64,000 nucleotides of DNA, from NCBI RefSeq assembly GCF_024346715.1, contig NZ_AP024853.1, positions 1,674,001-1,738,000 of the forward strand, written 5' to 3'. Positions 15,636 through 24,571 of this stretch are shown piece by piece (within the stretch, counting starts at the first letter, position 1; every line of letters starts with the position of its first letter). The translations under genes and the position numbers were made by a program. Source of the stretch: Photobacterium swingsii. Its GTDB lineage: Bacteria > Pseudomonadota > Gammaproteobacteria > Enterobacterales > Vibrionaceae. The notes under the pieces were generated by a model. That model made no database searches. It was not told the origin of the DNA and saw only the letters and a program-made list of their open reading frames with translations.

Positions 15636-15660
15636 GTTTCTAGTTTCTAGTTTCTAGTTT
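15636..15660. repeat. Heptanucleotide tandem repeat at the RecQ-like stop codon
   Basis: GTTTCTA occurs three times in a row (15636-15656) followed by GTTT. The unit spans the last codons and the stop of the RecQ-like gene. The 7-bp unit is not a multiple of three, so gain or loss could alter the extreme C-terminus. Confidence 0.85.
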
Positions 15661-17586
15661 TGCGAACACATGAATGTTGTTCAGGATATGTTGAAAAGGG
15701 TATTGCTCTAATTTGGCAAAGCCACTCATTTGGCGTGCTTTAACCTTAGTGTTTAATGGCGTTGTCATACCAATTAAAAAGCGTGCGATAGCATGTGGTG
15801 ACGGCTTGGTTTGCGTCTGCTTCTCGACCGCTTCGATGAAAGGATCACACCATGCTTTTAGGGTGTTTTCTGATGGTAACTCAGCATCTAATCTTTGACT
15901 TGGTAGCGTCGCGATGCTATTGCGACAGACTGAACAATGGCCGCATTGCTGCGGCGCGTTATCATCAGCAAAGTATTGTGCTAAACGGTGACTTAGGCAC
16001 TCACTCGACTCAAAGAAAGCCAGCATATTGTTTAGCCGATCTATTTCATTGGTTTCTTTTTGTGTGAATACGCTGTGTAATTGCAGCGCGAGTTTATCGG
16101 TATCAAAGTGTAGGTTATTAATACTGTAAACATCGGTCATTTGCTTACTTTCTAAGGTGATCCAGCCTTTCTCATTAAAATAATCCATAGCGGCAACAAC
16201 CCGCTTTCTATCGGCACTGTAGCCCTGCCAAAGCGCATCAAAATCGATACTATGCCAAGTTCGAGCTTTTGGAGAACAAGCAAAAATAGCCTGCACAAAT
16301 CCTTGGCGCTCACCAGCAAACTGCGACACTATCCAGTCGATAGGCTGAATTGTTTTAAAGCGATAATCGGCGAAGTAGGTATATTTAGCTTCGATGACAC
16401 CTTCCATCTCAAGGTACACTAACAGTGTTTTAAGCGGCAGTGCGCGAATGTTGGTTTCGCGCGACAGTTGGGTCATCATAATTTCCCATTGACCTGGTTG
16501 TTGCTTAATATCGTTTAGGACGGCCTGGATGCTGGTAAGATCAGGCGTGTCACCATAAACAAAGTTTTCTAATACATTTACCCCGTTGCGGTTTGCTAAA
16601 ACCGTACAGTGAGAAAGCTGATTGTCACGACCAGCACGACCAATTTCTTGGCTGTAGTTCTCGATGGACTTGGGTAAGTCAAAGTGAACAACGTGGCGAA
16701 TATCTGACTTATCTATCCCCATACCAAATGCGATGGTAGCCACAATGCATTGGATTTGACCCGTCATAAAGCGTTGTTGAATTGTTTCGCGTTTATCACT
16801 TTCTAAGCCCGCATGATAAGCGGTTGCGGGTACGCCATGATGGCTAAGGTACTGCGCAATTTCTTCCGCTGTGTTTTGCAAGGTGACATATACTATGGTG
16901 GGCTCTTGTGGGGTACTTACCAGCATATCGCGCAAGGTTTCGCGTTTTTCTTCCTCCTCGACAGCTTTAACGCTGAGATCGAGGTTGTGACGGTAAAAAC
17001 CTGTCACCACGGTGCATTCATCACTGATTTCAAATTTACGCTGCATATCAGCAATAACCGCTGGCGTTGCTGTTGCAGTAAGCAGCAGTACCTGTGGAAT
17101 ATTTAATGCTTGGCGATATTCTGGCAGTTTCAAGTAATCAGGACGGAAGTTATGTCCCCATTCAGAAATACAGTGTGCTTCGTCAACCACCAACATTGAA
17201 ATGGGCACTTGTTGGATGAATTGGCGGAATCGTTCATTCTTCAAACGCTCGACAGAAATCATCAAGACTTTCATTTCGCCTTGACGTACAGCTTGCATGA
17301 CCTGTTGTGTCTCTTCCCATGTCTGGCTTGAATCGATAGAGGCCGCCGCAATTCCTTTTTCGTGTAAAAAAGAGAGTTGATCGCGCATCAGTGCCAAAAG
17401 GGGGGAGATAACCAGGGTTAAGTTTGGCAGGTGTAAAGCCGGCAATTGATAACACAAAGACTTTCCAGATCCTGTCGGGAAAATCGCAGCGGCTGATTGA
17501 CCGGAAAGAACATGGTTAACGACAGCTTCTTGTCCGCCTCGAAGGCTTTCAAAGCCAAAAACATTCTGGAGAGTTTGTTGATACAT
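15640..17586 (-). CDS. RecQ-family ATP-dependent DNA helicase
   Basis: A 648-residue superfamily 2 helicase that unwinds DNA 3' to 5'. Motif I is FPTGSGKSLCYQLP, motif II VVDEAHCISEWGHNFRPDY, motif III LLTATATPAV, motif V/VI IAFGMGIDKSDIRHV and QEIGRAGRDNQ. A zinc-binding Cys cluster is seen near 545-570 (ECLSHRLAQYF, then CGHCSVCR). It differs from canonical E. coli RecQ: the C-terminal part is reorganised and I see no clear HRDC domain. It is therefore a RecQ paralog rather than RecQ itself. The C-terminus is encoded by a 7-bp repeat. Confidence 0.9.
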   Translation of the reverse strand: MYQQTLQNVFGFESLRGGQEAVVNHVLSGQSAAAIFPTGSGKSLCYQLPALHLPNLTLVISPLLALMRDQLSFLHEKGIAAASIDSSQTWEETQQVMQAVRQGEMKVLMISVERLKNERFRQFIQQVPISMLVVDEAHCISEWGHNFRPDYLKLPEYRQALNIPQVLLLTATATPAVIADMQRKFEISDECTVVTGFYRHNLDLSVKAVEEEEKRETLRDMLVSTPQEPTIVYVTLQNTAEEIAQYLSHHGVPATAYHAGLESDKRETIQQRFMTGQIQCIVATIAFGMGIDKSDIRHVVHFDLPKSIENYSQEIGRAGRDNQLSHCTVLANRNGVNVLENFVYGDTPDLTSIQAVLNDIKQQPGQWEIMMTQLSRETNIRALPLKTLLVYLEMEGVIEAKYTYFADYRFKTIQPIDWIVSQFAGERQGFVQAIFACSPKARTWHSIDFDALWQGYSADRKRVVAAMDYFNEKGWITLESKQMTDVYSINNLHFDTDKLALQLHSVFTQKETNEIDRLNNMLAFFESSECLSHRLAQYFADDNAPQQCGHCSVCRNSIATLPSQRLDAELPSENTLKAWCDPFIEAVEKQTQTKPSPHAIARFLIGMTTPLNTKVKARQMSGFAKLEQYPFQHILNNIHVFAKLETRN

Positions 17587-17924
17587 GACACGACCTCTAA
17601 CTAGTTAGGTGCAGTGTACGTAAGATGCGATTATCTTTCCATCTTCAGCATAATATATGAATAGAATGAGTTTGCTTTGGTGGTTTTTATTTATAAATTC
17701 CGTAGTCATTTATAAGTCACAAACGTTTGATTCAAAGGTATTTAATTGTAAATAGTTGTACTTTTGATGCTTCGCGCTTATTGAGTCGCTAGTGGCTCAA
17801 AAAATAAATTTACTTAGAAAAAAAAGATATTTGAATCCACGTTTATATAATCAACAAACCGCATAATTAGGCGGGCTCTCGATTGTGAGTATATTGCCCT
17901 AAAAATTACTATAAAGGTGTTTAT
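17587..17924. promoter_or_regulatory. Divergent promoter region between the RecQ-like helicase and the chemoreceptor
   Basis: About 340 bp, A+T rich, with no gene. It contains an inverted repeat TTGAG / CTCAA (17781-17800) next to an A-rich run. I could not place a convincing sigma-28 promoter for the chemoreceptor by eye. Confidence 0.4.
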
Positions 17925-19568
17925 ATGCAGTGGTTTAATAACCTTTCTTTTCGATTAAAGGTTGCAGCACCCACAACATTAGTTACGGTTGTTTTTCTGG
18001 CAATTCTTACTGTTATTTATGTTGTGTTTTCAGATCAGCGCCATGCTGAAACATTAATGAACGAAGACGTTGAGCCTGTTTTATTGAGCATGGATGAAGG
18101 CTATCGTGATATGTATCAGATTATCGCTGCAGGGCAAGGTGTCTTGTTAGCCGACGGTGATCAAGCCTTGCTTAAATATAATCAAGAAGAGTATTACGAC
18201 AATGCAACGAAAGCACTGCCGCGAATAACATCAGTACAGCGTTTAATTGATAGCCAATTTATCGGTCATTCTAATCAAGCGATGCTGGATCAAATGAAGG
18301 TGAGTTTTGCTGAATTTAACCAACATTACCGCTTTATGGTTGATAACCCAGCAGTAGCTTATAACTATTTTATTGATAACCAAGCAGTGATTGTTGCATC
18401 GTTTGATAAATGGCGTGGTGAATTTAAATCTATTTATGGTGATATTGAAGTTGCGCAAGCTGCTCTTGAAAAAAAAATTAAAAATGAAGTTGCAGTTGCA
18501 ACCTTGGTATTGGAAGTCGGGGTTGTACTTGCGATTCTACTTTCTATTTTTATTACTTGGACAGTAACAAATGCAGTGCTTGCACCATTGCGTCGTTTAA
18601 CCCTTACTATGAATGATATTGCGTCGGGTGAAGGGGACTTAACTCAACGTGTTGCTGTGGAAAGTAAAGATGAGATTGGTGAATTAGCTGCTGCGTTCAA
18701 TCAGTTCACATCAAAAATTCAGCATACGATTCGGGATGTCACGGGTATTGTTCAGTCGGTACGCAACGAGAGCCAAAAGATCCATCGTGAAAGCGAGGCG
18801 ATTTTAGTCGCTGTCACTGAACAGCAAAATGAGAGTGCGCAAGTAGCAACTGCTGTGCATGAGATGAGTGCAACCAGTGACAGCGTGAGCACGCATGCTA
18901 ACGAAGCTGCACAAGCGACACGTGATGCGAGCAATGAATCAGAGGCGGCGAAAGAAACATTAGGCTTTACTGTCACCTCTATTCATCAACTTGCGAATGA
19001 AATTGAATCTTCTAGTGCTGTGGTCAGTAATTTAGAGCGTGATGTGGGTAATATCGCCTCTATTCTTGATGTGATTCGCGGCATTGCCGATCAAACGAAC
19101 TTGTTAGCCTTGAATGCAGCGATCGAAGCTGCTCGCGCAGGGGAGCAAGGTCGCGGATTTGCTGTCGTTGCAGATGAAGTACGATCGTTAGCCAGTAAAA
19201 CACAATCAAGCACGGGCGAAATTCAAGTGATGATTGAACGTTTACAACAAGGTGCTAATGAGGCGGTATCTGCGATGGAACTGAGCCGTGAGAGTGGAAA
19301 TCGTACGGTTGAGCAAGCAAACAGTGCTAACGAATCGTTAAACGCTATCGGTCAGTCAATTGACGTTATTAATGAGATGAACATTCAGATCGCGACAGCT
19401 GCGACGCAACAAAGCCAAGTGAGCGAAGATGTTAATCAAAATATTCAAACGATTGCCGATAAGAGCCAAGCAATGTTGGATAAAGTTCAGATGACAGAAC
19501 AATCTTTTGATATGTTGGCAAAAGAATGCGAACAACTTGATCGGTTAATACATCAATTTAAAGTATAA
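17925..19568 (+). CDS. Methyl-accepting chemotaxis protein
   Basis: A 547-residue inner-membrane chemoreceptor. TM1 is at about 12-33 and TM2 at about 190-213, enclosing a helical periplasmic sensor domain of about 150 residues (four-helix-bundle type by length and composition). A HAMP domain follows (APLRRLTLTMNDIASGEGDL), then the cytoplasmic coiled-coil with the conserved hairpin tip IADQTNLLALNAAIEAARAG and FAVVADEVRSLA. There is no C-terminal CheR-tethering pentapeptide. It signals to CheA/CheW to bias flagellar rotation; the ligand is unknown. It is monocistronic with a terminator at 19594-19625. Confidence 0.95.
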   Translation: MQWFNNLSFRLKVAAPTTLVTVVFLAILTVIYVVFSDQRHAETLMNEDVEPVLLSMDEGYRDMYQIIAAGQGVLLADGDQALLKYNQEEYYDNATKALPRITSVQRLIDSQFIGHSNQAMLDQMKVSFAEFNQHYRFMVDNPAVAYNYFIDNQAVIVASFDKWRGEFKSIYGDIEVAQAALEKKIKNEVAVATLVLEVGVVLAILLSIFITWTVTNAVLAPLRRLTLTMNDIASGEGDLTQRVAVESKDEIGELAAAFNQFTSKIQHTIRDVTGIVQSVRNESQKIHRESEAILVAVTEQQNESAQVATAVHEMSATSDSVSTHANEAAQATRDASNESEAAKETLGFTVTSIHQLANEIESSSAVVSNLERDVGNIASILDVIRGIADQTNLLALNAAIEAARAGEQGRGFAVVADEVRSLASKTQSSTGEIQVMIERLQQGANEAVSAMELSRESGNRTVEQANSANESLNAIGQSIDVINEMNIQIATAATQQSQVSEDVNQNIQTIADKSQAMLDKVQMTEQSFDMLAKECEQLDRLIHQFKV

Positions 19569-19593
19569 ATAAGAAAAGGTTTAATCCATAAAG

Positions 19594-19625
19594 ACCGGTT
19601 GTTGGTGACGACAGCTGGTTTTTTT
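19594..19625 (+). terminator. Terminator of the chemoreceptor gene
   Basis: Stem ACCGGTTGT (19594-19602) / ACAGCTGGT (19611-19619) with two G-T wobbles, then a run of T residues. Confidence 0.85.
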
Positions 19626-19783
19626 GTGTTTTATTGTCTAAATGTTCAATAATTTGAAGTTTATTTGTCGATAAGACTTATTAAGTAAAAATATCTTTTA
19701 TATCAAGACTATCGCAATGTTATTATTATGCCGCCGTGTAACTGAAGCCATATACATATTGGATATAAAAGGCGAGAGATAGA

Positions 19784-20770
19784 GTGCTGACATCGAAGTT
19801 ATTGAAAGGGATCCCTCATAGTCATGATGATATTCATGCTTTATTGACCAATGATTCAGGTGGTTTTATCCAAGCGATCCTTGATTGCATTCCTATGCCT
19901 GTTTTTTATCGTTGCATCAAAGGTATTTATCTTGGTTGTAACCATGCTTTTTCTGAAGCGATAGGGCTGAATAAAAATGAAATCATAGGTAATGATCTTT
20001 TTCATATCTTCCCGAAAGACCAAGCTGAAAGCTATTTAGAAAATGATGCACAGCTGTTGAAAGCACCCGGTAGTTGTGTGTACGAAAGTGAAATGCGAAC
20101 ATTTGATGAACGCAAATTTTATGTTCGTTTTCATAAAGTGTCTTTTAACGACAAAACTGGGAATGTTGCTGGCTTTTTAGGGATGTTTGAAGATCTTACT
20201 GACCAAAAAAAAATGGAGAAAGAGTTACATCGCCTTGCTACACGTGATCACCTTACTCAAATCTATAATCGCCGCGCCATAGAAACTAAGCTGATAAAAG
20301 AAATTGTTATTGCGCTAAAATATTATCGTTCAATTTCTGTCGCTATGCTGGATCTTGATGGCTTTAAAAAACTGAATGATAACCACGGTCATCAATTGGG
20401 TGATCAGTTGCTACAGTGCGTTGCCAGTCAATTATTAAGTCAGCGTAGAGCCAGCGATTATATTGGCCGCTTTGGTGGCGATGAGTTCATTATTATTATG
20501 CCTCACACTTCACTTAGTGATGCCGAGCAATATACTTTTCAGTTACGACGCTACCTTGAAACACACTGTTTTGGTGCCTTCCCATCGGAAGTAGGTGTCA
20601 GTGTGGGAGTGGCGTCATTAAGTTCTGAGAACATGGTGGGGAAAAGTGCATCTCAAGTGTTGGATGAGCTGATAGCGCAAGCCGACAGTGCCATGTACCG
20701 TGATAAAGGTGCTGGTCGAGAAGGTAGCATAACTAAAATTTGTCCAACCTGCGACATACTGGCTGGTTAG
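19784..20770 (+). CDS. PAS-GGDEF diguanylate cyclase
   Basis: 328 residues. It starts at GTG 19784, which has GGCGAGAG upstream. Residues about 27-145 are a PAS sensor (DCIPMPVFYRCIKGIYLGCN ... GFLGMFEDLTDQ). The GGDEF domain starts after DHLTQIYNRRAIE, with the intact active-site motif FGGDEF near residue 230. An RxxD inhibitory I-site (RASD) lies five residues before it. It should make c-di-GMP from two GTP, with product inhibition. No membrane segment is seen, so it senses a cytosolic signal. It is convergent with the downstream LysR gene; the two stops are only a few bases apart. Confidence 0.93.
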   Translation: MLTSKLLKGIPHSHDDIHALLTNDSGGFIQAILDCIPMPVFYRCIKGIYLGCNHAFSEAIGLNKNEIIGNDLFHIFPKDQAESYLENDAQLLKAPGSCVYESEMRTFDERKFYVRFHKVSFNDKTGNVAGFLGMFEDLTDQKKMEKELHRLATRDHLTQIYNRRAIETKLIKEIVIALKYYRSISVAMLDLDGFKKLNDNHGHQLGDQLLQCVASQLLSQRRASDYIGRFGGDEFIIIMPHTSLSDAEQYTFQLRRYLETHCFGAFPSEVGVSVGVASLSSENMVGKSASQVLDELIAQADSAMYRDKGAGREGSITKICPTCDILAG

Positions 20771-20772
20771 GT

Positions 20773-21690
20773 TTATAGCGCGAGTGTGTTTTTTACCATA
20801 GTGATAAACCAATCATAACGCCGTGGCAGCGGACGGTGGCGCTTTTTAACTAAATATAAGGCTTCGCTCACTTGATGCGTCAATGGATAGACATGAAGCA
20901 AGTGCGGCTGATGAAAGCTTTCAGCAGCAGATTCAGGTAAAACGGTATAGCCCAACCCTTGCGAAACAGGTAACAGAATTTGGCTCAATTGATTGACGTA
21001 ACCTGTAATGTTGAGCTGACTTACGCTCTTAAATGATTCTGGGAAGTTGGGCGTCAGTACCTGAGAAGCATAGTGTGCCCCATCAGGATGATGAATAAAG
21101 CCAAGTGCATTGAGTGTATCAAAACGTAATGGCTCGTTCGTTTCACGGTCTGCTTCTTCACGCTGCTTTGCAATAAATTGTGCGGGTAAAATAAGGCTGA
21201 GTGATGATTGACCAATTTCTTCAAAAACTAAGTCACTATTTGAGTCCGTTCGCGTCACTATGCCCACTTCTAAATCATCACTGAGAATGTTTCTGATCGT
21301 GGATTGGTTCGGCCCCGCTTCAACATGAAAAGATAACTGCTTATAGCTTTGCTGGCGCTGCAATAGGCGAGGATAAAGCTGCATAGCGAGTGATCCTGAA
21401 CAGCCAATCTTACATTCACCACAATAAAGATCATCAGCAGAGAGGCTTGCTATAAATTGATGCTCTTGCGCTTGTTGCTGCAGCCCAAATTCATACATTT
21501 TCTGACCAGCTTCTGTTAGCTCGAATCGTTTACCATAACGAATAAGTAATTCACTCCCCAATTGTTCCTCTAATTTCTTTATATGTTGGCTGACCCCAGG
21601 TTGAGTCATATACAACTTTTCTGCTGTTTGGGTGAAATGGCCGGTATTGACGAGAGTGATGAAGGTTTTTACCCATGTAGGATTGATCAT
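20773..21690 (-). CDS. LysR-family transcriptional regulator
   Basis: 305 residues. The N-terminal winged helix-turn-helix (TQTAEKLYMTQPGVSQHIKK) is followed by a linker helix and a periplasmic-binding-protein-like effector domain. It is transcribed away from the GTPase pair, with 157 bp between the two starts, so it may regulate those genes or itself from that region. T-N11-A-type half sites could not be assigned with confidence. The effector is unknown. Confidence 0.92.
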   Translation of the reverse strand: MINPTWVKTFITLVNTGHFTQTAEKLYMTQPGVSQHIKKLEEQLGSELLIRYGKRFELTEAGQKMYEFGLQQQAQEHQFIASLSADDLYCGECKIGCSGSLAMQLYPRLLQRQQSYKQLSFHVEAGPNQSTIRNILSDDLEVGIVTRTDSNSDLVFEEIGQSSLSLILPAQFIAKQREEADRETNEPLRFDTLNALGFIHHPDGAHYASQVLTPNFPESFKSVSQLNITGYVNQLSQILLPVSQGLGYTVLPESAAESFHQPHLLHVYPLTHQVSEALYLVKKRHRPLPRRYDWFITMVKNTLAL

Positions 21691-21847
21691 TTGTCACACC
21701 ATAACAGTCAGTTATTATTTAGAAAGAGTTTGATAATTATATAGTAACTTGTTAGCAGAACTATATACCCCTCTTCTTTTGGGTATGTCATTCTGTTAAA
21801 TTGATCAGATAACACTATTTTCTCGCTGAACTAGGTAGAGAGCCTGT

Positions 21848-22960
21848 ATGGATTTTTTTGAACGCGTTAAGTCTTATTTGAACCCAACAGTCGACCCCGA
21901 TCTGACCGCAGCGTTCGATCATCAAACAGCACGCTTACCAACCCTTTGGTTGCTTGGTAAAACAGGCGCAGGAAAATCGTCGCTCGTTCATGCAATAACG
22001 CAGCAGCCAGAGGTTGAAATTGGCAACGGCTTTCAGCCCTGCACACAAACGGCGAGTAGCTATGACTTTCCTGCGGATAAGCCGTTAGTACGCTTTTTGG
22101 ATACGCGCGGGCTCGCGGAAGCTGAGTATGATGCACATGCTGATATCCAAGCGTGTGAGGATAGGGCAAGTGCGTTAATCGTGGTAATGAAGGCGGAAGA
22201 ACCTGAACAAAGCAGTGTCTTGAAAGCCTTAAAGCAAATTAAAAAATCAAAGTCGCTCAAGCAAATTTTACTGGTACATACAGGCACATTCTTGATTGAT
22301 GGCTTAACTGAACGCAATCAGTGCGTAGCGCATAACCAGCAGCAAGTTGAGGCGGTTTGGGAAACAGAGGTTAACGCTGTTGAAGTTGATTTTGAATGCG
22401 AGGATGGTAGTCAGGCTGGTATTGATCGACTGCGCGAAAAGTTGGCTGAGCTATTACCTATTGTTGCGCAGATTGGTGAAGATGCCGAGCACGAAAGCCA
22501 AGAAGAAGCTAATTTCGCTAAATTGCGTACCGAAATATTATGGTATGCAGGTGTAGCGGGTGGAAGCGACGCAGTTCCGGCTGTCGGACTGGTGTCTGTC
22601 CCTGTTATTCAAGGAAAAATGATCCATAGCTTAGCCAACCAATATGGCGTTGAGTGGGATAAAAATGCTATGGGAGAGTTTATGGCAACCTTGGGTACCA
22701 GCTTTGGGGTGCAATATGCCTCGAAATTAGGGATTCGTCAGTTGGTTAAGCTGATCCCTGTTTATGGTCAAACCATAGGTAGCGCGACAGCAGCAGTGGT
22801 GAGTTTTTGTACCACGTTTGCGATAGGCCGAGTGGCTTGTTATTACCTTTATCGTCAGAGCAGAGGCGAGGCGGTATCAGAAGAAGAACTGAAAGCCATG
22901 TATAAATCGGCGTTTGAAAGCATTAAAGAGGTCGCGAAAAGTGAAACGAACAGCCAATAG
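21848..22960 (+). CDS. Era/YcjX-like GTPase with C-terminal DUF697-like membrane-associated domain
   Basis: 370 residues. G1/P-loop is LLGKTGAGKSSLVHA (about 35-48). G3 is present as FLDTRGLAE. A canonical NKxD G4 is not obvious; LLVHTG occupies its place, which may alter nucleotide specificity. Residues about 230-345 form the hydrophobic DUF697-like region (AVPAVGLVSVPVIQG, LIPVYGQTIGSATAAVV). This fold is found in GTPases acting at the membrane or in stress responses. The end overlaps the next GTPase gene by 20 bp. The pair probably works together; the process is unknown. Confidence 0.82.
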   Translation: MDFFERVKSYLNPTVDPDLTAAFDHQTARLPTLWLLGKTGAGKSSLVHAITQQPEVEIGNGFQPCTQTASSYDFPADKPLVRFLDTRGLAEAEYDAHADIQACEDRASALIVVMKAEEPEQSSVLKALKQIKKSKSLKQILLVHTGTFLIDGLTERNQCVAHNQQQVEAVWETEVNAVEVDFECEDGSQAGIDRLREKLAELLPIVAQIGEDAEHESQEEANFAKLRTEILWYAGVAGGSDAVPAVGLVSVPVIQGKMIHSLANQYGVEWDKNAMGEFMATLGTSFGVQYASKLGIRQLVKLIPVYGQTIGSATAAVVSFCTTFAIGRVACYYLYRQSRGEAVSEEELKAMYKSAFESIKEVAKSETNSQ

Positions 22961-24503
22961 CGTGAAAGCCGTTTCGTCAATGTCTACGGGAGTTATTCCC
23001 TTATTGCTTGCAGGTATCATACTGCCACTGTGTATTTTGGGCGGCTTTGGTCTATACGCCATTATTGAGCTTGGTTACCTTATTCCATTTCTGGTGCTAT
23101 TAGTGGTGAGCGCTCTGCTGGTCGCATTGCCTGTTTTGTGGCTGAAACGACAAATTAAAGCGGACAGTGAGAACCTAGCTCATAGAGAAAACACCGAAAG
23201 TTTAGTGCGTCCGTCTGATGATTGGGGGGCGGGTGATCAGGCGGTGTGGACAGAGCTTAATGATGAAATTACTCAACAGCTAGCGATGGATGCTGAATGG
23301 GGATCATTGCGTGAGCATGCACTTACTCTTGTTACATTAACGGCGACACGGTACCGCGGAAAAGCACAAAAAGAACTGGCTTTTTCTTTGCCTGAATTGC
23401 TGAAAATGACCGAAGAAGTCAGCCGTCGTTATCGTATTATTTTGAAACAGCATGTCCCGTTTATAGAAAAGATTAGCCTGTCTTTGATTAAAAAAGGCAT
23501 GGATAACAAAGATAAAGCGAAAGCAGGGTTAGCATCGGCTAATTGGTTGTGGAATAGTTATCGTGTTGTGCGCATGGCAAATCCTTATACGGCTATTATG
23601 TCTGAATTTCGCAGTAAAATTCTGGGTGAAGTTTTTAATCAAGTAAGTAGTGAGCTGCAATACAAACTGAAGAAAGCATTACTGCAAGAGGTGCTGTCAG
23701 TCGCCATCGATCTTTATAGCGGTCGATTCAAGGTTGATGACGATGAGTTAACGGACAGCGCATCCCATGCGGCAGACCAACAAGCGATGGCTGTGCCGCT
23801 CGAGCCTTTGCGTGTGTGCTTAGTTGGGCAGGTCAGTGCGGGTAAATCCTCCTTGGTAAATACACTAACCGGTGAGCTCGTTGCTGAGGTGAACGCCTTA
23901 CCCTCTACCGATAGAGTGACGGTGCATCAGTGCCAAGTAGAAGGGTTGGATACTTTGCATTTGATTGATTTGCCAGGGTTAGATGGGGATACAGCTACAG
24001 AAGCTTTATTGCTTGATCAACTGTCACAGGCTGATTTAGTGCTGTGGGTCTTGAAAGCCAATCAGTCTGCGCGTGATCTCGATACTCAGTTTAAAGCACG
24101 GCTGGACGCGTATTATCAATTACCTGATAACCAAAGCCGCAAGCGCGCACCTATTATTGGGGTGTTAAATCAGGTCGACCGGTTATCGCCAGTATCAGAA
24201 TGGCAACCGCCTTATGATTTAGCAACGACCACAGCGCGCAAAGGACAAACCATTAAAGCGGCGGTTGATTATAACCAAACGCTATTGCAGTTTTTGTCGG
24301 TGTTACCTGTTTGTATCAGTGACTCTAAACCGCATTACAACGTGCGTGAGCTCGAAGCTTTGATCGACCAGTATTATGCGGAAGGGGCGCAGGCACAGTT
24401 AAATCGTCGTCGTTTAGAAGCTAATGGTGATATTAAGATCAGTGAACAGTTTAAGCGGGTGTATCAATCAGGTAAGTCGCTGTTTAAATTAATGCGGCGC
24501 TAG
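22941..24503 (+). CDS. Membrane-anchored dynamin-like GTPase, partner of the upstream GTPase
   Basis: About 520 residues. I start it at GTG 22941, preceded by AAAGAGG at about 9 bp; ATG 22980 is an alternative. Two hydrophobic segments lie at about 20-70. A helical middle region (about 90-285) follows, and the G domain is unusually C-terminal: P-loop GQVSAGKSSLVN (about 295-306), switch/G3 LIDLPGLDGD, G4 GVLNQVDRL. N-terminal membrane helices with a C-terminal G domain are seen in some YcjF/dynamin-like groups. It overlaps the upstream gene by 20 bp. Likely a membrane-surface GTPase; target unknown. Confidence 0.8.
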   Translation: MKRTANSVKAVSSMSTGVIPLLLAGIILPLCILGGFGLYAIIELGYLIPFLVLLVVSALLVALPVLWLKRQIKADSENLAHRENTESLVRPSDDWGAGDQAVWTELNDEITQQLAMDAEWGSLREHALTLVTLTATRYRGKAQKELAFSLPELLKMTEEVSRRYRIILKQHVPFIEKISLSLIKKGMDNKDKAKAGLASANWLWNSYRVVRMANPYTAIMSEFRSKILGEVFNQVSSELQYKLKKALLQEVLSVAIDLYSGRFKVDDDELTDSASHAADQQAMAVPLEPLRVCLVGQVSAGKSSLVNTLTGELVAEVNALPSTDRVTVHQCQVEGLDTLHLIDLPGLDGDTATEALLLDQLSQADLVLWVLKANQSARDLDTQFKARLDAYYQLPDNQSRKRAPIIGVLNQVDRLSPVSEWQPPYDLATTTARKGQTIKAAVDYNQTLLQFLSVLPVCISDSKPHYNVRELEALIDQYYAEGAQAQLNRRRLEANGDIKISEQFKRVYQSGKSLFKLMRR

Positions 24504-24533
24504 TCGTTTACAGTTGTTTTAGCATCTAGAGCT

Positions 24534-24561
24534 CGCACTATCACTGTATTGTGATAGTGCG
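24534..24561. terminator. Terminator-like hairpin between the GTPase pair and murQ
   Basis: Perfect 11-bp stem CGCACTATCAC / GTGATAGTGCG, loop TGTATT. It lies between convergent genes; there is no strong T-run, so efficiency is uncertain. Confidence 0.7.
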
Positions 24562-24571
24562 GTTGGGGTAG

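Noticed and set aside
15445..15657. 70-codon plus-strand ORF between the DUF3316-like and RecQ-like genes
   Set aside because: It overlaps the inverted repeat at 15596-15629 and the heptanucleotide repeat, has no ribosome site and shows no protein-like pattern; more likely chance.
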